NCBI GenBank assembly: GCA_016202695.1
Contig: JACQOE010000007.1
Span: 1 to 64,000, forward strand
DNA: 64,000 nt
Direction: 5' to 3'
From: Pseudomonadota bacterium
GTDB taxonomy: Bacteria; Pseudomonadota; Alphaproteobacteria; JACQOE01
Position 1 is the stretch's first letter, and every line of letters starts with the position of its first letter. The position numbers were made by a program, and so were the translations under genes. Of the stretch, positions 1 to 8,833 are shown piece after piece. The notes beneath the pieces are model-generated. The model had not been told where the DNA came from and ran no database searches. It saw only the letters and a list, made by a program, of their open reading frames with translations.

Positions 1-278
1 ACATCGCCGTCGAGCTCGAGCGGATCGCCCTTCAGGACGAGTACTTCATCGAGCGCAAACTCTACCCGAACGTCGACTTCTACTCCGGGATCATCCTCAG
101 CGCGATGGGCTTCCCGACCAACATGTTCACGGTGCTGTTCGCGGTGGCGCGCACGGTGGGCTGGATCGCGCAGTGGAAGGAGTCGATCGAGGATCAGGAC
201 CAGAAGATCGGACGGCCGCGGCAGCTCTACACCGGTGCGCCACGCCGCCCGTATGTCGCGCTCGAAAAGCGCGGCTAG
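1..278 (+). CDS. gltA: citrate synthase, C-terminal part (partial)
   Basis: The gene enters from outside the window and reads in the frame beginning at base 3. It ends with a typical type II citrate synthase C-terminus: [20 protein letters not shown], then a [16 protein letters not shown]-like stretch, then a tail with [19 protein letters not shown]. This enzyme condenses acetyl-CoA and oxaloacetate at the entry to the TCA cycle in the cytoplasm. Only about the last 91 residues are visible, so the start and the catalytic residues lie outside. It is convergent with the distant lpxB operon, an arrangement common in alphaproteobacteria, where the two are usually neighbours. Confidence 0.93.
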   Translation, partial: IAVELERIALQDEYFIERKLYPNVDFYSGIILSAMGFPTNMFTVLFAVARTVGWIAQWKESIEDQDQKIGRPRQLYTGAPRRPYVALEKRG

Positions 279-454
279 ATCGGCCCGCGGGAGCGGGGCG
301 GCGCGCCCCGCCGCCCCGTCCATCGCGGCGCCTCTATTAGACGGACCCCGGCCCGCCGGGGGGCGACCGGCGCCGGGTTCGCGCCCCTTGCCCGCTTTGT
401 TTCCTTGTGACGCGCTTCCCGCCCGGGGTAGCATCCCCGAAAAGGGAGGGCTCC

Positions 455-2203
455 ATGACGGGCATCGACCGGATCACCGCCGAGGTGATCGGCCATCGCT
501 TTCGTGCCGCCACCGACGAGATGCTCGCCACCCTGGTCAAGACCGCGTACTCGCCCAACGTCAAGGAGCGGCGTGACTGCTCGGCCGCGAGCTTCGACGC
601 CGCCGGCGACCTGGTCTCGCTGAGCGCGGTCGCCCCCATGCACCTGAGCTCGCTGATGGGCATGGTGCAGAACATCGCCCGCCGCTTCCCGCTCGCGCGG
701 CTGCGCCCGGGCGACGTCTACCTGACCAACGATCCCTACGTCGGGGGCGGCTCGCATCTGCCGGATCTGACGCTGGCCAGCCCGGTCTTCGTTGGCGGCC
801 GGCTGGTCGCCTTCGTCGCCACCACCGCCCACCACTCCGACATCGGCGGCAAGGTTGCCGGCTCGGAGAGCGCCGACTGCACCTCGATCTTCCAGGAGGG
901 GCTCCGCATCCCGCCGGTCAAGCTGATGGAGGCGGGGGCGGTGAAGCAGGACATCCTCGACATCGTGCTCCTCAACTCGCGCACCCCGCGCCATCGCGAC
1001 GGCGATCTCAAGGCCCAGCTCGCCGCTAACCTGATCGGCATCCGCCGGATCGAGGAAACGTTCGCGCGCTTCGGCGAAAACACAGTGCTCGCCGGCATCA
1101 AGGCGACGCTGGATTACGCCGAGGCGCGCACCCGCGCCGAGATCGCCAGGCTTATCAAGGACGGCGTCTACGAGAACGAGGACTTCCTCGACCACGACGG
1201 GGTCGAGGCGAGGCGGGTGCGGATCAAGGTTCGCGTCACGGTCGAGGGCGACCGGCTGGCCTTCGACTTCGCCGGCAGCGACCCGCAGATCGCCGGCGCT
1301 CGTAACTGCGTGATGACGGCGACGCTGGCCTGCGTCTACCACGCCGTCAAGTCGGTGACCGACCCGACCCTTCCGCCCAACGCCGGATACTTCCGCAGCA
1401 TCGAGGTGTCGGCGCCGGAGGGGACGGTGATGAACTGCCTGCCGCCGGCGGCGGTCGGCGATCGCGGGCGCACCTCGCAGGTCGTCGGCGACGTTCTCCT
1501 CGGGGCGCTGGCCAAGGCGGCGCCGGAGCGGGTGATGGCCGGCTGCGGCTCGAGCCAGGCGATCCTCTACAGTGGCATCGATCCCCGCCGAGGCGAGTAC
1601 ATCGTCGACTACGACGTCTTCGCCGGCGGCGCCGGCGCGCTCGCCAACCGCGATGGCATGGACGTGGTGCGGGTGTATGCGGCGATGGCCGACAGCACCC
1701 CGCCCGAGGCCATCGAGCACGAGTTCCCGCTCGCCGTGCGCCGCTGCCAGATGACCGTCGACTCGGGCGGCCCCGGCCGGTTCCGAGGCGGCCTCGGCCT
1801 CACCCTCGAATTGGTGGTCCTGGCCGAGGAGGCCCGGCTGTCGGGCCGCGGGCTCCGCCACGGCCTCAGGGCCCCCGGCCTCTTCGGCGGCCGCGGCGGG
1901 AGCTTCGCCGGCTATGTCCTGCACCCCGGGACCGAGGCCAAGCGGCGGATGCCAGCGGTGTTCTCGGAGCTGCCGCTTGAGGTCGGCGCGGTGGTGCGCA
2001 TCCAAACCCCCTCGGGCGCGGGTTACGGCGACCCGCTCGAGCGCGACATCGGCCGGGTGCTCGACGACGTCGCCGCCGGCAAGGTCACGATCGAGGGGGC
2101 CGAGCGCGACTATGGCGTAGTCGTGGCCGACGGCAAGGCCGATCGGCAGCGAACCGAGGGGTTGCGCGCGCGGATGCGAACCGAGACCGCCGCCGCCGGG
2201 TGA
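455..2203 (+). CDS. hydantoinase B / oxoprolinase family protein
   Basis: A 582-residue protein of the HyuB/acetone carboxylase alpha/5-oxoprolinase family, which hydrolyses cyclic amides such as hydantoins with ATP, normally together with a HyuA subunit. The family signature TNDPYVGGGSHLPD is near residue 90 and an HHSDIGG motif near residue 126. The ATG at 455 is chosen because an AAGGGAGGG ribosome site lies just upstream; the frame is open further upstream but has no such site. No HyuA partner is adjacent: gltA lies upstream and mobile debris downstream. The substrate cannot be told from sequence. Confidence 0.85.
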   Translation: MTGIDRITAEVIGHRFRAATDEMLATLVKTAYSPNVKERRDCSAASFDAAGDLVSLSAVAPMHLSSLMGMVQNIARRFPLARLRPGDVYLTNDPYVGGGSHLPDLTLASPVFVGGRLVAFVATTAHHSDIGGKVAGSESADCTSIFQEGLRIPPVKLMEAGAVKQDILDIVLLNSRTPRHRDGDLKAQLAANLIGIRRIEETFARFGENTVLAGIKATLDYAEARTRAEIARLIKDGVYENEDFLDHDGVEARRVRIKVRVTVEGDRLAFDFAGSDPQIAGARNCVMTATLACVYHAVKSVTDPTLPPNAGYFRSIEVSAPEGTVMNCLPPAAVGDRGRTSQVVGDVLLGALAKAAPERVMAGCGSSQAILYSGIDPRRGEYIVDYDVFAGGAGALANRDGMDVVRVYAAMADSTPPEAIEHEFPLAVRRCQMTVDSGGPGRFRGGLGLTLELVVLAEEARLSGRGLRHGLRAPGLFGGRGGSFAGYVLHPGTEAKRRMPAVFSELPLEVGAVVRIQTPSGAGYGDPLERDIGRVLDDVAAGKVTIEGAERDYGVVVADGKADRQRTEGLRARMRTETAAAG

Positions 2204-2239
2204 CCGACGCGTCCCGACCCCCGGCTGCCCCCGCCCCGG

Positions 2240-2309
2240 TCAGGGCCGCTGGACCAGCTCGATGCGGTAGCCGTCGGGGTCTTCGATGAAGGCGATCACG
2301 CTGCCGCCC
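2240..2309 (-). pseudogene. 3'-terminal fragment of a glyoxalase I gene
   Basis: About 23 codons on the minus strand encode GGSVIAFIEDPDGYRIELVQ and a short end, which is the C-terminus of lactoylglutathione lyase including the last metal-binding Glu. Similarity stops abruptly near 2309, where an unrelated plus-strand reading frame begins. By hand alignment, the 69 bases from the stop codon inward are about 80% identical to the end of the intact gloA at 34791, in the same orientation. This looks like a displaced or duplicated gene end at an integration boundary. Confidence 0.7.
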
Positions 2310-3177
2310 GCCTCTGTTTCCGCCTGGGCGACTCTGACGCCCGGAAACTCGAGAGCGGCTTCTCCGCCTTCATCGCCCGCGACCTCCAGAGCCTCGGGAT
2401 CGGCGAGGCCATCGGCCGGATCGGCGGCGCCGACCGCGACTTCAACCTCCGCACCGTGCCGCCCCCTTCGGTCGACCCGGCGGTAGCGGCGGGGCGGCGC
2501 GAGCATGTCGTCGCGCACTCGCGGACTGCACACGGGCGGCCGGTCGGACCGATCGATGCCCCGGTTCAACGCGCCCATCCTGTCCCTATCGTCACGCCCC
2601 TGACTGCTCCGACCTCGGCCCTGGAGCCTCGGCCGTTGGCCGAGCCCCCGGGAGCTCCCCGGGAGGCACCCCTGGCGTCCCCAAGGCAGGACAACCCGCC
2701 GGAGCGACGCCGCTTCTCGGACGGGGCGGCGGCCAGCACCGCTACCTTCAGTACCTCATCAAGCAGGTGGCGGAGGAGCGGGGGTTCCGGGCGGTGGTCG
2801 AGGAGCCGGTCCTCGACGCCGGCGGACGGGTCGACGTGGCGCTCTCGCGCGGCGATCTCCGGGTCGCGTGCGAGGTGTCGGTGACGACCGACGCGGAACA
2901 GGAACGAGCGAACGTCGAGAAGTGCCTCGCCGCCGGGTTCGATCAGGTGTTCCTGATCTCCCCCAACCGGAAGCGCCTCGGGACGCTTACCCGCGAAGTC
3001 GCCGGCCGGCTCCCCGAGGCGCAGCAGGGCCGCGTCCATGTCGTGTCTCCCGAGGAGTTCATGGCCGGCCTTGAGACGCTCGGAGCGCCGCAGGACACGG
3101 CCCAGCAGACGATCCGCGGCTACCGCGTAACGGTCACGCAGCGCGCCGCGGCAGGGCCTGCGGCCGCAACGCGCCGG
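2300..3177 (+). pseudogene. remnant of conjugation-type DNA-binding ATPase (TraG/HerA-like), C-terminal part
   Basis: Two plus-strand segments in different frames look like consecutive parts of one protein. The first (about 2300-2570) reads RLCFRLGDSDARKLESGF then GADRDFNL, as at the end of type IV secretion coupling or HerA-like ATPases. The second (about 2640-3177) reads GRGGGQHRYLQYLIKQVAEE, then a GGRVDVALSR..VACEVSVTT segment that resembles a restriction-endonuclease-like core found at the C-terminus of such proteins, then NVEKCLAAGFDQVFL. The frame changes between about 2570 and 2650 and the ATPase core is missing, so the gene is dead. The family assignment is from memory of motifs and is tentative. 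Confidence 0.5.
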
Positions 3178-3396
3178 GCCACATACAGTTGCACCCGCTT
3201 GAGGCTCTCAGCTCAAAGAGAGGCTCCATCTCTGTCGGGCCCGACGGGAAGGCCCTAATTGCGGGCATGATCGCGCAGCAGGAACTCACCCGTAGCCACA
3301 AGAGGGACGGAAACTTAGGCGTCACGACGCACCGGAAAGCGATGCCGGGGAGCCCCGTCGTACGGAAACGACGGGGCCACGGCCCGGCCAAAGAGA
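3178..3396. other. intergenic stretch without a convincing gene
   Basis: Open frames exist here, as everywhere in this GC-rich DNA, but none has a ribosome site or a recognisable protein pattern. It is likely the tail of the mobile-element debris to its left. Confidence 0.4.
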
Positions 3397-3424
3397 GGGG
3401 GTCGGGCGATGAAGCCCGACCCCC
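3397..3424 (-). terminator. hairpin after the glycine-rich secreted protein gene
   Basis: GGGGGTCGGGC at 3397-3407 pairs perfectly with GCCCGACCCCC at 3414-3424 around a 6-base loop. It lies 28 bases past the stop of the minus-strand gene ending at 3452. Read on the minus strand it is followed by TCTCTTT, a weak U-tract. Confidence 0.55.
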
Positions 3425-3451
3425 GGGAGGCGAGTAGGCGAGTTGGAGGCG

Positions 3452-4213
3452 TCAGCTGGAGGTCGTGCTGGTGCTGCCTTCCACGGTCGAGCCGGTGCCT
3501 GTCTCGCCGCCCTCCGAGGTGGTTCCCGTAGTGCCTTCGCCGCCCGTTCCGGTTTCTTCGGTCGAGGGCTCGGTTCCGGTCTCGGTTTCGCCCGCGCCAG
3601 GCTCGGTGGGCTGCACGCCCAGGAGCGCGTTGACCGCGGCGGTCACCTCGGGTGTGATCTCCTTGTTCGAGATCGCGGAGAGCATAGCCTCGGCTTCCTC
3701 GACCGAGACTCCCTTCTCGATCGCGTCGCGATACGCCGCCAGCATCCCGACGGTGGAGTTGGGCGCGGCGTTCGCCAGCGCGGTCGGCGAGGCATGTGCG
3801 GCGTTGAGCTTGCCGAGTGCGCTCGCGATGGCGCCGCGGCTGGATGTGGTCGACTCCTCGGTCGTGGCGGCCGAGGCACCGCTGTCGCGGCCGCGGCCAA
3901 CACCGCCGGCGTTGCTGTGATCCGGGGCATTTCCGAAGCCGCCGGCGTTGCTGTGGTCCGGGGCATTCCCGAAGCCGCCGCCTTGGCCACCGGCGGCGCC
4001 GCCCGCGTTGCCGCCACCCTGGCCGCCGCCGCTCCCGGCTCCGGCGCCGCCCCCACCGCCGCCGCTACCACCCCCACCGCCGCCCTTCGCGTGCGCGGCG
4101 GCGAGGTCCGGCAACGGGTTGCCCATCTCGATGTGTACGGGGACCGCCACCAGCGCAAGCGCGAGCGCGGTCGTCGAGGTCAATCTCATCAAAGTCCGTG
4201 TGCATACCCTCAT
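3452..4213 (-). CDS. secreted glycine-rich protein of unknown function
   Basis: A 253-residue protein with an N-terminal signal-like hydrophobic stretch (about residues 9-42, ending near AAAHA). A long Gly/Ser/Ala tract follows and contains two tandem copies of GGFGNAPDHSNA. A helical Ala-rich segment covers residues 125-195 (SALGKLNAAHASPTALANAA, then VEEAEAMLSAISN), and a Thr/Gly/Glu/Ser-rich low-complexity tail ends the protein. The start is supported by GAAGGGAG about six bases before ATG 4213; an internal Met at residue 9 is an alternative. The gene has its own promoter with the shared 11-bp repeat element and diverges from the lipoprotein gene at 4659. It is probably a periplasmic or surface protein, but I do not recognise the family. 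Confidence 0.7.
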   Translation of the reverse strand: MRVCTRTLMRLTSTTALALALVAVPVHIEMGNPLPDLAAAHAKGGGGGGSGGGGGGAGAGSGGGQGGGNAGGAAGGQGGGFGNAPDHSNAGGFGNAPDHSNAGGVGRGRDSGASAATTEESTTSSRGAIASALGKLNAAHASPTALANAAPNSTVGMLAAYRDAIEKGVSVEEAEAMLSAISNKEITPEVTAAVNALLGVQPTEPGAGETETGTEPSTEETGTGGEGTTGTTSEGGETGTGSTVEGSTSTTSS

Positions 4214-4295
4214 GACACTCTCCCTTCGCCGGCGTTTCCGCTTGGCGCATTAGGCCGGGGGGCCCGATGGCCAACCAGCGTTTCCGATAGGTTTT

Positions 4296-4340
4296 ACTAT
4301 AGGCGCGTATCGTTCACCCCGGTTGTGAGCAAGCTGTGAC
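4296..4340 (-). promoter_or_regulatory. 11-bp-repeat activator box and -10 for the 4213 gene
   Basis: On the minus strand GTCAC starts at 4340 and CTCAC at 4329, exactly 11 bp apart. A TATAGT -10 occupies 4301-4296, starting 28 nt after the start of the last half-site. There is no good -35, as expected when an OmpR/PhoB-type activator binds in its place. The 445-base gap between the divergent genes (4214-4658) otherwise holds only this element and its plus-strand counterpart. Confidence 0.6.
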
Positions 4341-4481
4341 AAGGTGCCTTTCGGCCAGCATGTGTTGGCAGGCACGGCTCGTTCACCGCGAAGTCGCGTC
4401 CGGGGGAGGAGATGGCGGGGCTTCGCGGCAGCATTCCATCGCACGTCCCGACCGGGTTTCAGACCCGGCGTCGGCGGGCCC

Positions 4482-4537
4482 GTCACGGATTTGACACGGC
4501 CTTGTCGCGGGCGTGGGCGCGGCCCGAATCCTAACTT
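4482..4537 (+). promoter_or_regulatory. triple 11-bp-repeat activator box and -10 for the 4659 lipoprotein
   Basis: GTCAC at 4482, GACAC at 4493 and GTCGC at 4504 form three half-sites at 11-bp spacing. The -10-like TAACTT begins at 4532, 28 nt after the third half-site starts. Nearly the same sequence and geometry recur before the genes at 9925 and 16338. The architecture is that of a winged-helix response regulator site. Confidence 0.65.
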
Positions 4538-4658
4538 CCTCCTTACGCGCCAACACTTGGCGTGGCGGAAGGGAAAGCAGCGTCGAGAGAGATCTCATCG
4601 CCAGACCCGCCGCCGGTGCGGCCATTTCCTGTCCATCTTAGACGAGTAGGAGAATGTC

Positions 4659-4943
4659 ATGAAGCCAATCCTGCGCACCCTGCCCGTCCTTGCCATGCTC
4701 GCGACGGCGGCTTGCTCGAACCTCAATACGATCGAGGAGCGCACCCTCACCGGCGGCGCGATCGGCGCCGGCGGCGGGCTTGCGATCGGGGCGCTGGCCG
4801 GCGGACCCCTCGCCGGAGCCATCATCGGCGCCATCGGCGGCGCCGCGATCGGAGGGCTGACCGCCGAGGAACAGGTCAAGGTCGATCCCAGGGCCCCCAC
4901 GGGTGCCCCCGCCCCGCTCGGCCAGCAGCCCGCCAGGCCGTGA
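4659..4943 (+). CDS. small glycine-zipper lipoprotein
   Basis: 94 residues. A signal peptide ends in a lipobox with the lipid-modified Cys at about residue 19 (ATAACS). A glycine-zipper segment follows (GGAIGAGGGLAIGALAGG and onward), able to insert in or span membranes, then a short Pro-rich tail. TAGGAGAATGTC before the ATG is a good ribosome site. It is clearly paralogous to the lipoprotein at 17345: both share the CSNL start, EER, then a GGA.GAGGGL.IG pattern. It is probably anchored in the outer membrane as an envelope-stress product, controlled by the upstream repeat box; the MscS-type gene lies 94 bases downstream. Confidence 0.85.
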   Translation: MKPILRTLPVLAMLATAACSNLNTIEERTLTGGAIGAGGGLAIGALAGGPLAGAIIGAIGGAAIGGLTAEEQVKVDPRAPTGAPAPLGQQPARP

Positions 4944-5037
4944 TCCGCCTCGGAGAAGCACGCCCGCCGGCACAGCCCACGGTGGCGCGCTTCTCCCTTG
5001 CCATTCCGAGTCCGTGGGACCGAGACGCAAGAGAGGC

Positions 5038-7521
5038 ATGACACGTCCCATATCACCGAGGCGACACCTCACGTTTGTGATCGCGATCATCGCTTTGGTC
5101 GGGATGGTAGCCGTTGCGGCCTCGCAGGACATCGACGACGTAAGCCACCAACTCGATCAACTCGGAGCCGATCTCGATCAGGTCGAGTCGGTCCTCAAGC
5201 AGCCTTGGGTGTGGCGTGAGGTCCTCGAGGATATCCGCGACCGCGTGGATCGTGTCACTGAGGAGTCCGAGCGGCACAAGAAATGGGCGGAAGATCAGGC
5301 GAAAAAGCGGGAAGAGCTTCTCGCCACACTAGGCCCGGTCCCGAAGAATGAAAGTTCCGACCCCCCCGAGGTCGCCAAACGGCGCCACGAGCTTGCGGCT
5401 GGTAAGACCGCGCTGGAGGGATCGGCCAAGCGGGCGCGGCTGCTGATCGCTCAGGCAAATGACCTGCGCGGGCGAATCGGAGAATCCCTCGCGCGGCTTA
5501 CCACTCGCGCGCTCTTCCAGCGCACCGCCCCGTTGACCGATCCGGCCCGCTGGGCCACGGCCGCCAGGGAGCTCGACGACGCGCTCGAAACGGCCCTCTC
5601 CAGGGCCGGCTATGCGACGGCCGCCCCCGGCTCTCCACAGCACGGCGTGGCGGCCCTCTTGGTATTCATCGGGCTCGCGGTGCTCTTCGGCCTCCAGGTC
5701 GGCGCACTCCGACTCATCACGCGCTCGCCGGGCGGGACTTCGCACGGCGGCTCCGTGCAATTCGGCCCTGTCATGCGCCGCGTGCTCGTCGAGAGCGGCG
5801 GGCCGGTCCTCGGCGCCCTCGGCGTCCTGCTCGTGCTCCGCGGCCTGGATATCATCAGTGCGGTCGAGATGTGGCTGATCGCGACCGCCTTCGGGCCGGT
5901 GACGGGGGTCATGGCGGGAGCGGCGATCCTCACCGGATTCTCGACATTGGCCAGCCGCGGATCGCCGGCGGAGCCGGTTCCGGAATACCGATTGATCCGG
6001 CTGTGGATCGTGCTCGCGGGGATGGGCGGTCTCAGCTATTTCCTCTCCGAGGCGAGCCAGGCCCTCATCGCGGTGCCCGAACTCTTCCGGGTCACCCAGT
6101 TCCTGGTCCGCATCGTCGTCGCGACGACGGCGGTGCTGCTGCTGAAGAAAGGGCTGTTCGCACACGTTCAAAACGTCACCTTCGCCGCCGTGCGCGGACA
6201 GAGGAGCCGTCGCCGGGCGCAGCGGAGGGCCCTTCTCCTGGGCCTGCTCCTCGCCGGTGCGGCCATGGTCCTCGTCGCCAACCCGCCCCTGCTCGCCGCA
6301 GGGTATTGGACGCTCAGTGACTGGCTTTTCTTCGGAGTGAGCGGCTCGATCGGGCTGATCGGAAGCGCGCTCCTTCTCTCGCGCACGGCGCACCAATTGG
6401 GGCCCCGCCTTCTCCGCCGGTGGCTCCGGCCGATGCTGGTGCGGGGCCTCGGCCTCCGCTTTCCGGCCACCCGCCTGCACAATGTCGAGTTCTGGATGAA
6501 CGCCGCCGCGACCCTGTGCATCTGGGCGGCGGCCGGGATCGCCGGCCTGCACCTTTGGAGCGTCGCCCCCCTTGCGCTTGCGAGCGGGGTCCGCGCCGCC
6601 GGCGAAGGCGTCACCATCGGCGGTTTGCACCTCTCCGTGCGCGATGTGGCCTTGGCATTCGCCGTCTTCGGGACCCTGATCCTGCTCACCCGCCTGACGC
6701 GGCGCACCCTGCAGACCAAGGTCTTTCCCCGAACGCGGCTCGATCCCGGCGCGCGCGCGGCGCTGTCAACGGGAATCAGCTATGGCGGAGTCGCCATCGC
6801 AACGCTAAGCGCGCTCACCACGCTCGGAGTCAGCCTCTCGCATCTCGTGCTCGTCGCCGGGGCGCTCTCGGTCGGAATCGGCTTCGGCCTTCAGGCCATT
6901 GTCAACAATTTCGTCTCCGGAGTCATCATGCTCATCGAACGGCCGATCAAAGTCGGGGACTGGGTGGTGGTCGGCGCGCACGAGGGGATCGTCAAGAGGA
7001 TCAGCGTGCGCGCCACCGAGATCCAGACCTTCCAGCGGGCGTCGGTACTGGTCCCCAACTCCGAGCTCATTACCGGCACGCTCACCAACTGGACGTTCAA
7101 GGACCTCACGGGCCGGGTCGACGTCAAGGTGACCATCGCCCAGGAGAGCGACGTCGCCCGGGTGCGCGCGCTCCTGCTGGGATGCGCGCGAGATCATCCC
7201 GAGATTCTCGACTACCCGGCCCCGCGGGCAATGCTTCGCGGCTTCGGGGAGTACGGTCTCGAGTGCGAGCTTTGGGCCTTTATCCGCATCCGCGAAGTGA
7301 CCGACAAGGTGCGGGTGGAAAGCGAGCTGCGCGAGGCCGTGCTCGCGGCGTTCCGACAGCATGACGTATCCATTCCCTACCCCTACCACAAGATTCACGT
7401 TGTCGCGTCGAATCGAACCCGGGCCGTCCTCCTTGCAAAGGGACAACGATCCGAGGCACAAGGGCCGATCCGCAAGTCGCGCGCCCTTCGTCGCCGAGAG
7501 GATGCAGGGGCCAGGTCGTGA
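5038..7521 (+). CDS. large MscS-family mechanosensitive channel
   Basis: 827 residues. A signal-like N-terminus (residues 5-28) leads into a periplasmic coiled-coil region (about 30-140; VDRVTEESERHKKWAEDQAK) of the DUF3772 type. Many membrane helices follow, then the MscS pore helix from about residue 600 (GALSVGIGFGLQAIVNNFVS) and the beta domain (ERPIKVGDWVVVG, then LVPNSELITGTLTNW), and a mixed C-terminal domain. MscK/YbdG-sized relatives release solutes on hypo-osmotic shock. ATG 5038 is chosen because GAGAGG precedes it and the signal-like sequence follows. It may be co-transcribed with the 4659 lipoprotein and so share its activator box. The last 40 residues are basic and probably cytoplasmic. 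Confidence 0.85.
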   Translation: MTRPISPRRHLTFVIAIIALVGMVAVAASQDIDDVSHQLDQLGADLDQVESVLKQPWVWREVLEDIRDRVDRVTEESERHKKWAEDQAKKREELLATLGPVPKNESSDPPEVAKRRHELAAGKTALEGSAKRARLLIAQANDLRGRIGESLARLTTRALFQRTAPLTDPARWATAARELDDALETALSRAGYATAAPGSPQHGVAALLVFIGLAVLFGLQVGALRLITRSPGGTSHGGSVQFGPVMRRVLVESGGPVLGALGVLLVLRGLDIISAVEMWLIATAFGPVTGVMAGAAILTGFSTLASRGSPAEPVPEYRLIRLWIVLAGMGGLSYFLSEASQALIAVPELFRVTQFLVRIVVATTAVLLLKKGLFAHVQNVTFAAVRGQRSRRRAQRRALLLGLLLAGAAMVLVANPPLLAAGYWTLSDWLFFGVSGSIGLIGSALLLSRTAHQLGPRLLRRWLRPMLVRGLGLRFPATRLHNVEFWMNAAATLCIWAAAGIAGLHLWSVAPLALASGVRAAGEGVTIGGLHLSVRDVALAFAVFGTLILLTRLTRRTLQTKVFPRTRLDPGARAALSTGISYGGVAIATLSALTTLGVSLSHLVLVAGALSVGIGFGLQAIVNNFVSGVIMLIERPIKVGDWVVVGAHEGIVKRISVRATEIQTFQRASVLVPNSELITGTLTNWTFKDLTGRVDVKVTIAQESDVARVRALLLGCARDHPEILDYPAPRAMLRGFGEYGLECELWAFIRIREVTDKVRVESELREAVLAAFRQHDVSIPYPYHKIHVVASNRTRAVLLAKGQRSEAQGPIRKSRALRRREDAGARS

Positions 7522-7633
7522 CGGTGGAGATCGGACAGGGATCGATTGTCGCGGCGGCACATGTGCCCGGACGGGTGATCGACGCTTGGCCTTAAAAGCG
7601 TGCCCGACCGGCTGGACTATCGGCAATTACCAG

Positions 7634-8701
7634 CTACAGGATCACCTCCTCGTCCTCATCGGTCGCGTCCATGAATATCGCGCCCTGCCTGAGCAATTGC
7701 TGGGCCAGGGTGATGACCTCGGCCTGCGCCTCCCAAACCTTGGATTGGCGAACATTGCCCAATGCCTCGATGTCCTCTTGCAACATCCACGCCGCGCGCT
7801 GCGACATGTTGGCCATGAATAGCTCCCGGGTGGAGTCGTTGGCGCCTTTGAGGGCCATGGCAAGCAGCGGCTTCCTCGTCTCTCGTATCAGCGCCTGAAT
7901 CCCGCGCGCATTGATGCCGGCAAGGTGATCGAAGGTGAACATCAGTGCCTTGATCCTTTGCGCGGCCTCCTGGTCACGCGCTCCGAGAGCGGCGAGGAAC
8001 CGGGTCTGCGTGTCGGGGTCCAAACGATTGAAGATTTCGGCGACCTTTCCGCAGTTGTCCTGCGACCGCCCGCTTAGCAGATTTCCCGCGAGCTCCTTGC
8101 CGAGCGCACGTTCCACCTCGGCAACCGCCTCCTTTGTGACCGGCCCGGAGTGCAGCATCCGCAGCATCACGTCGGCGGCCACGTCGTCGGGAAGGACGGC
8201 CAGGACGCGCCCCGCCTGAACGGGCGAGATGGCCGAAAGCACCAGGGCTACCGTTTGCGGATACTCAGCCTTCAGGTAGTTCGCAAGCACCCCTTCATTG
8301 ATGCCGCTCAGCTTCTCCCAGATGGTTCGGCCGGCCGGAATCTGAAGCGGATCAAGGATTCTCCGCACCCGGTCTTCGGTCATGGTCCCGCGGAGGAAAC
8401 GCTCCATCCGCTCTGGGGAGCCGACGAGCGAGCCGGGCGCGGAGAGCCTGTCGGCGAACTCGCGGATCAGGCCCTCGACTTGGCCGGTGCCGATCGCCCC
8501 GACGCCTGCCATGGTCCGGGTGATAGCTTCGATTTCCCTATCGTCCATCAGCGCGAGCAGCCTGCCGGCGCGATCCGCCCCGAGAACGAGCATGAGGATC
8601 GCCGCCTTCTCGGGTCCCGAGGGTCGGCGGTTGCCGCCTTTGCCGCCCGCTGCTGCGGGCCTCGCGGGCTTCGGGTCGCTGGCCTTTCCGAGCCGTCTCA
8701 T
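7634..8701 (-). CDS. fliG: flagellar motor switch protein FliG
   Basis: 355 residues with the three FliG domains: an N-terminal segment from about residue 30 (SGPEKAAILMLVLG), a middle domain (SGINEGVLANYLKAEYPQTV) and a C-terminal armadillo-like domain (MFTFDHLAGINARGIQALIR), ending in the acidic tail DEDEEVIL. FliG couples stator torque to the C-ring. ATG 8701 is preferred because GGGAG precedes it; the frame stays open 32 codons further up. It stands alone with no other flagellar gene in the window. The charged residues of the torque helix look altered (the expected EDI..L..R pattern is only partly kept), so a specialised paralogue is possible. Confidence 0.85.
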   Translation of the reverse strand: MRRLGKASDPKPARPAAAGGKGGNRRPSGPEKAAILMLVLGADRAGRLLALMDDREIEAITRTMAGVGAIGTGQVEGLIREFADRLSAPGSLVGSPERMERFLRGTMTEDRVRRILDPLQIPAGRTIWEKLSGINEGVLANYLKAEYPQTVALVLSAISPVQAGRVLAVLPDDVAADVMLRMLHSGPVTKEAVAEVERALGKELAGNLLSGRSQDNCGKVAEIFNRLDPDTQTRFLAALGARDQEAAQRIKALMFTFDHLAGINARGIQALIRETRKPLLAMALKGANDSTRELFMANMSQRAAWMLQEDIEALGNVRQSKVWEAQAEVITLAQQLLRQGAIFMDATDEDEEVIL

Positions 8702-8833
8702 TCGGGCTCCCGCTCGATCGCGCCAGGTCCATCGGCCCCCGGCCCTCGATCGAGGCAAGCCCTCATCCCACTCGGAAATTTGAAGTGATTTTTGCATTGA
8801 CGGTGCGTGGGCACCGTAGAGACACTCACGCAG

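Noticed and set aside
275-2005. Long minus-strand open frame opposite the hydantoinase-type gene
   Set aside because: It mirrors the codon phase of the plus-strand gene, is rich in Arg/Ala/Gly/Asp without any fold-like pattern and has no ribosome site; in such GC-rich DNA stops are rare in antisense frames.
8800-8817. Hairpin ACGGTGC-GTGG-GCACCGT between fliG and the 9583 lipoprotein gene
   Set aside because: A perfect 7-bp stem but no U-tract on the minus strand where a terminator would be needed; may only attenuate, so not called.
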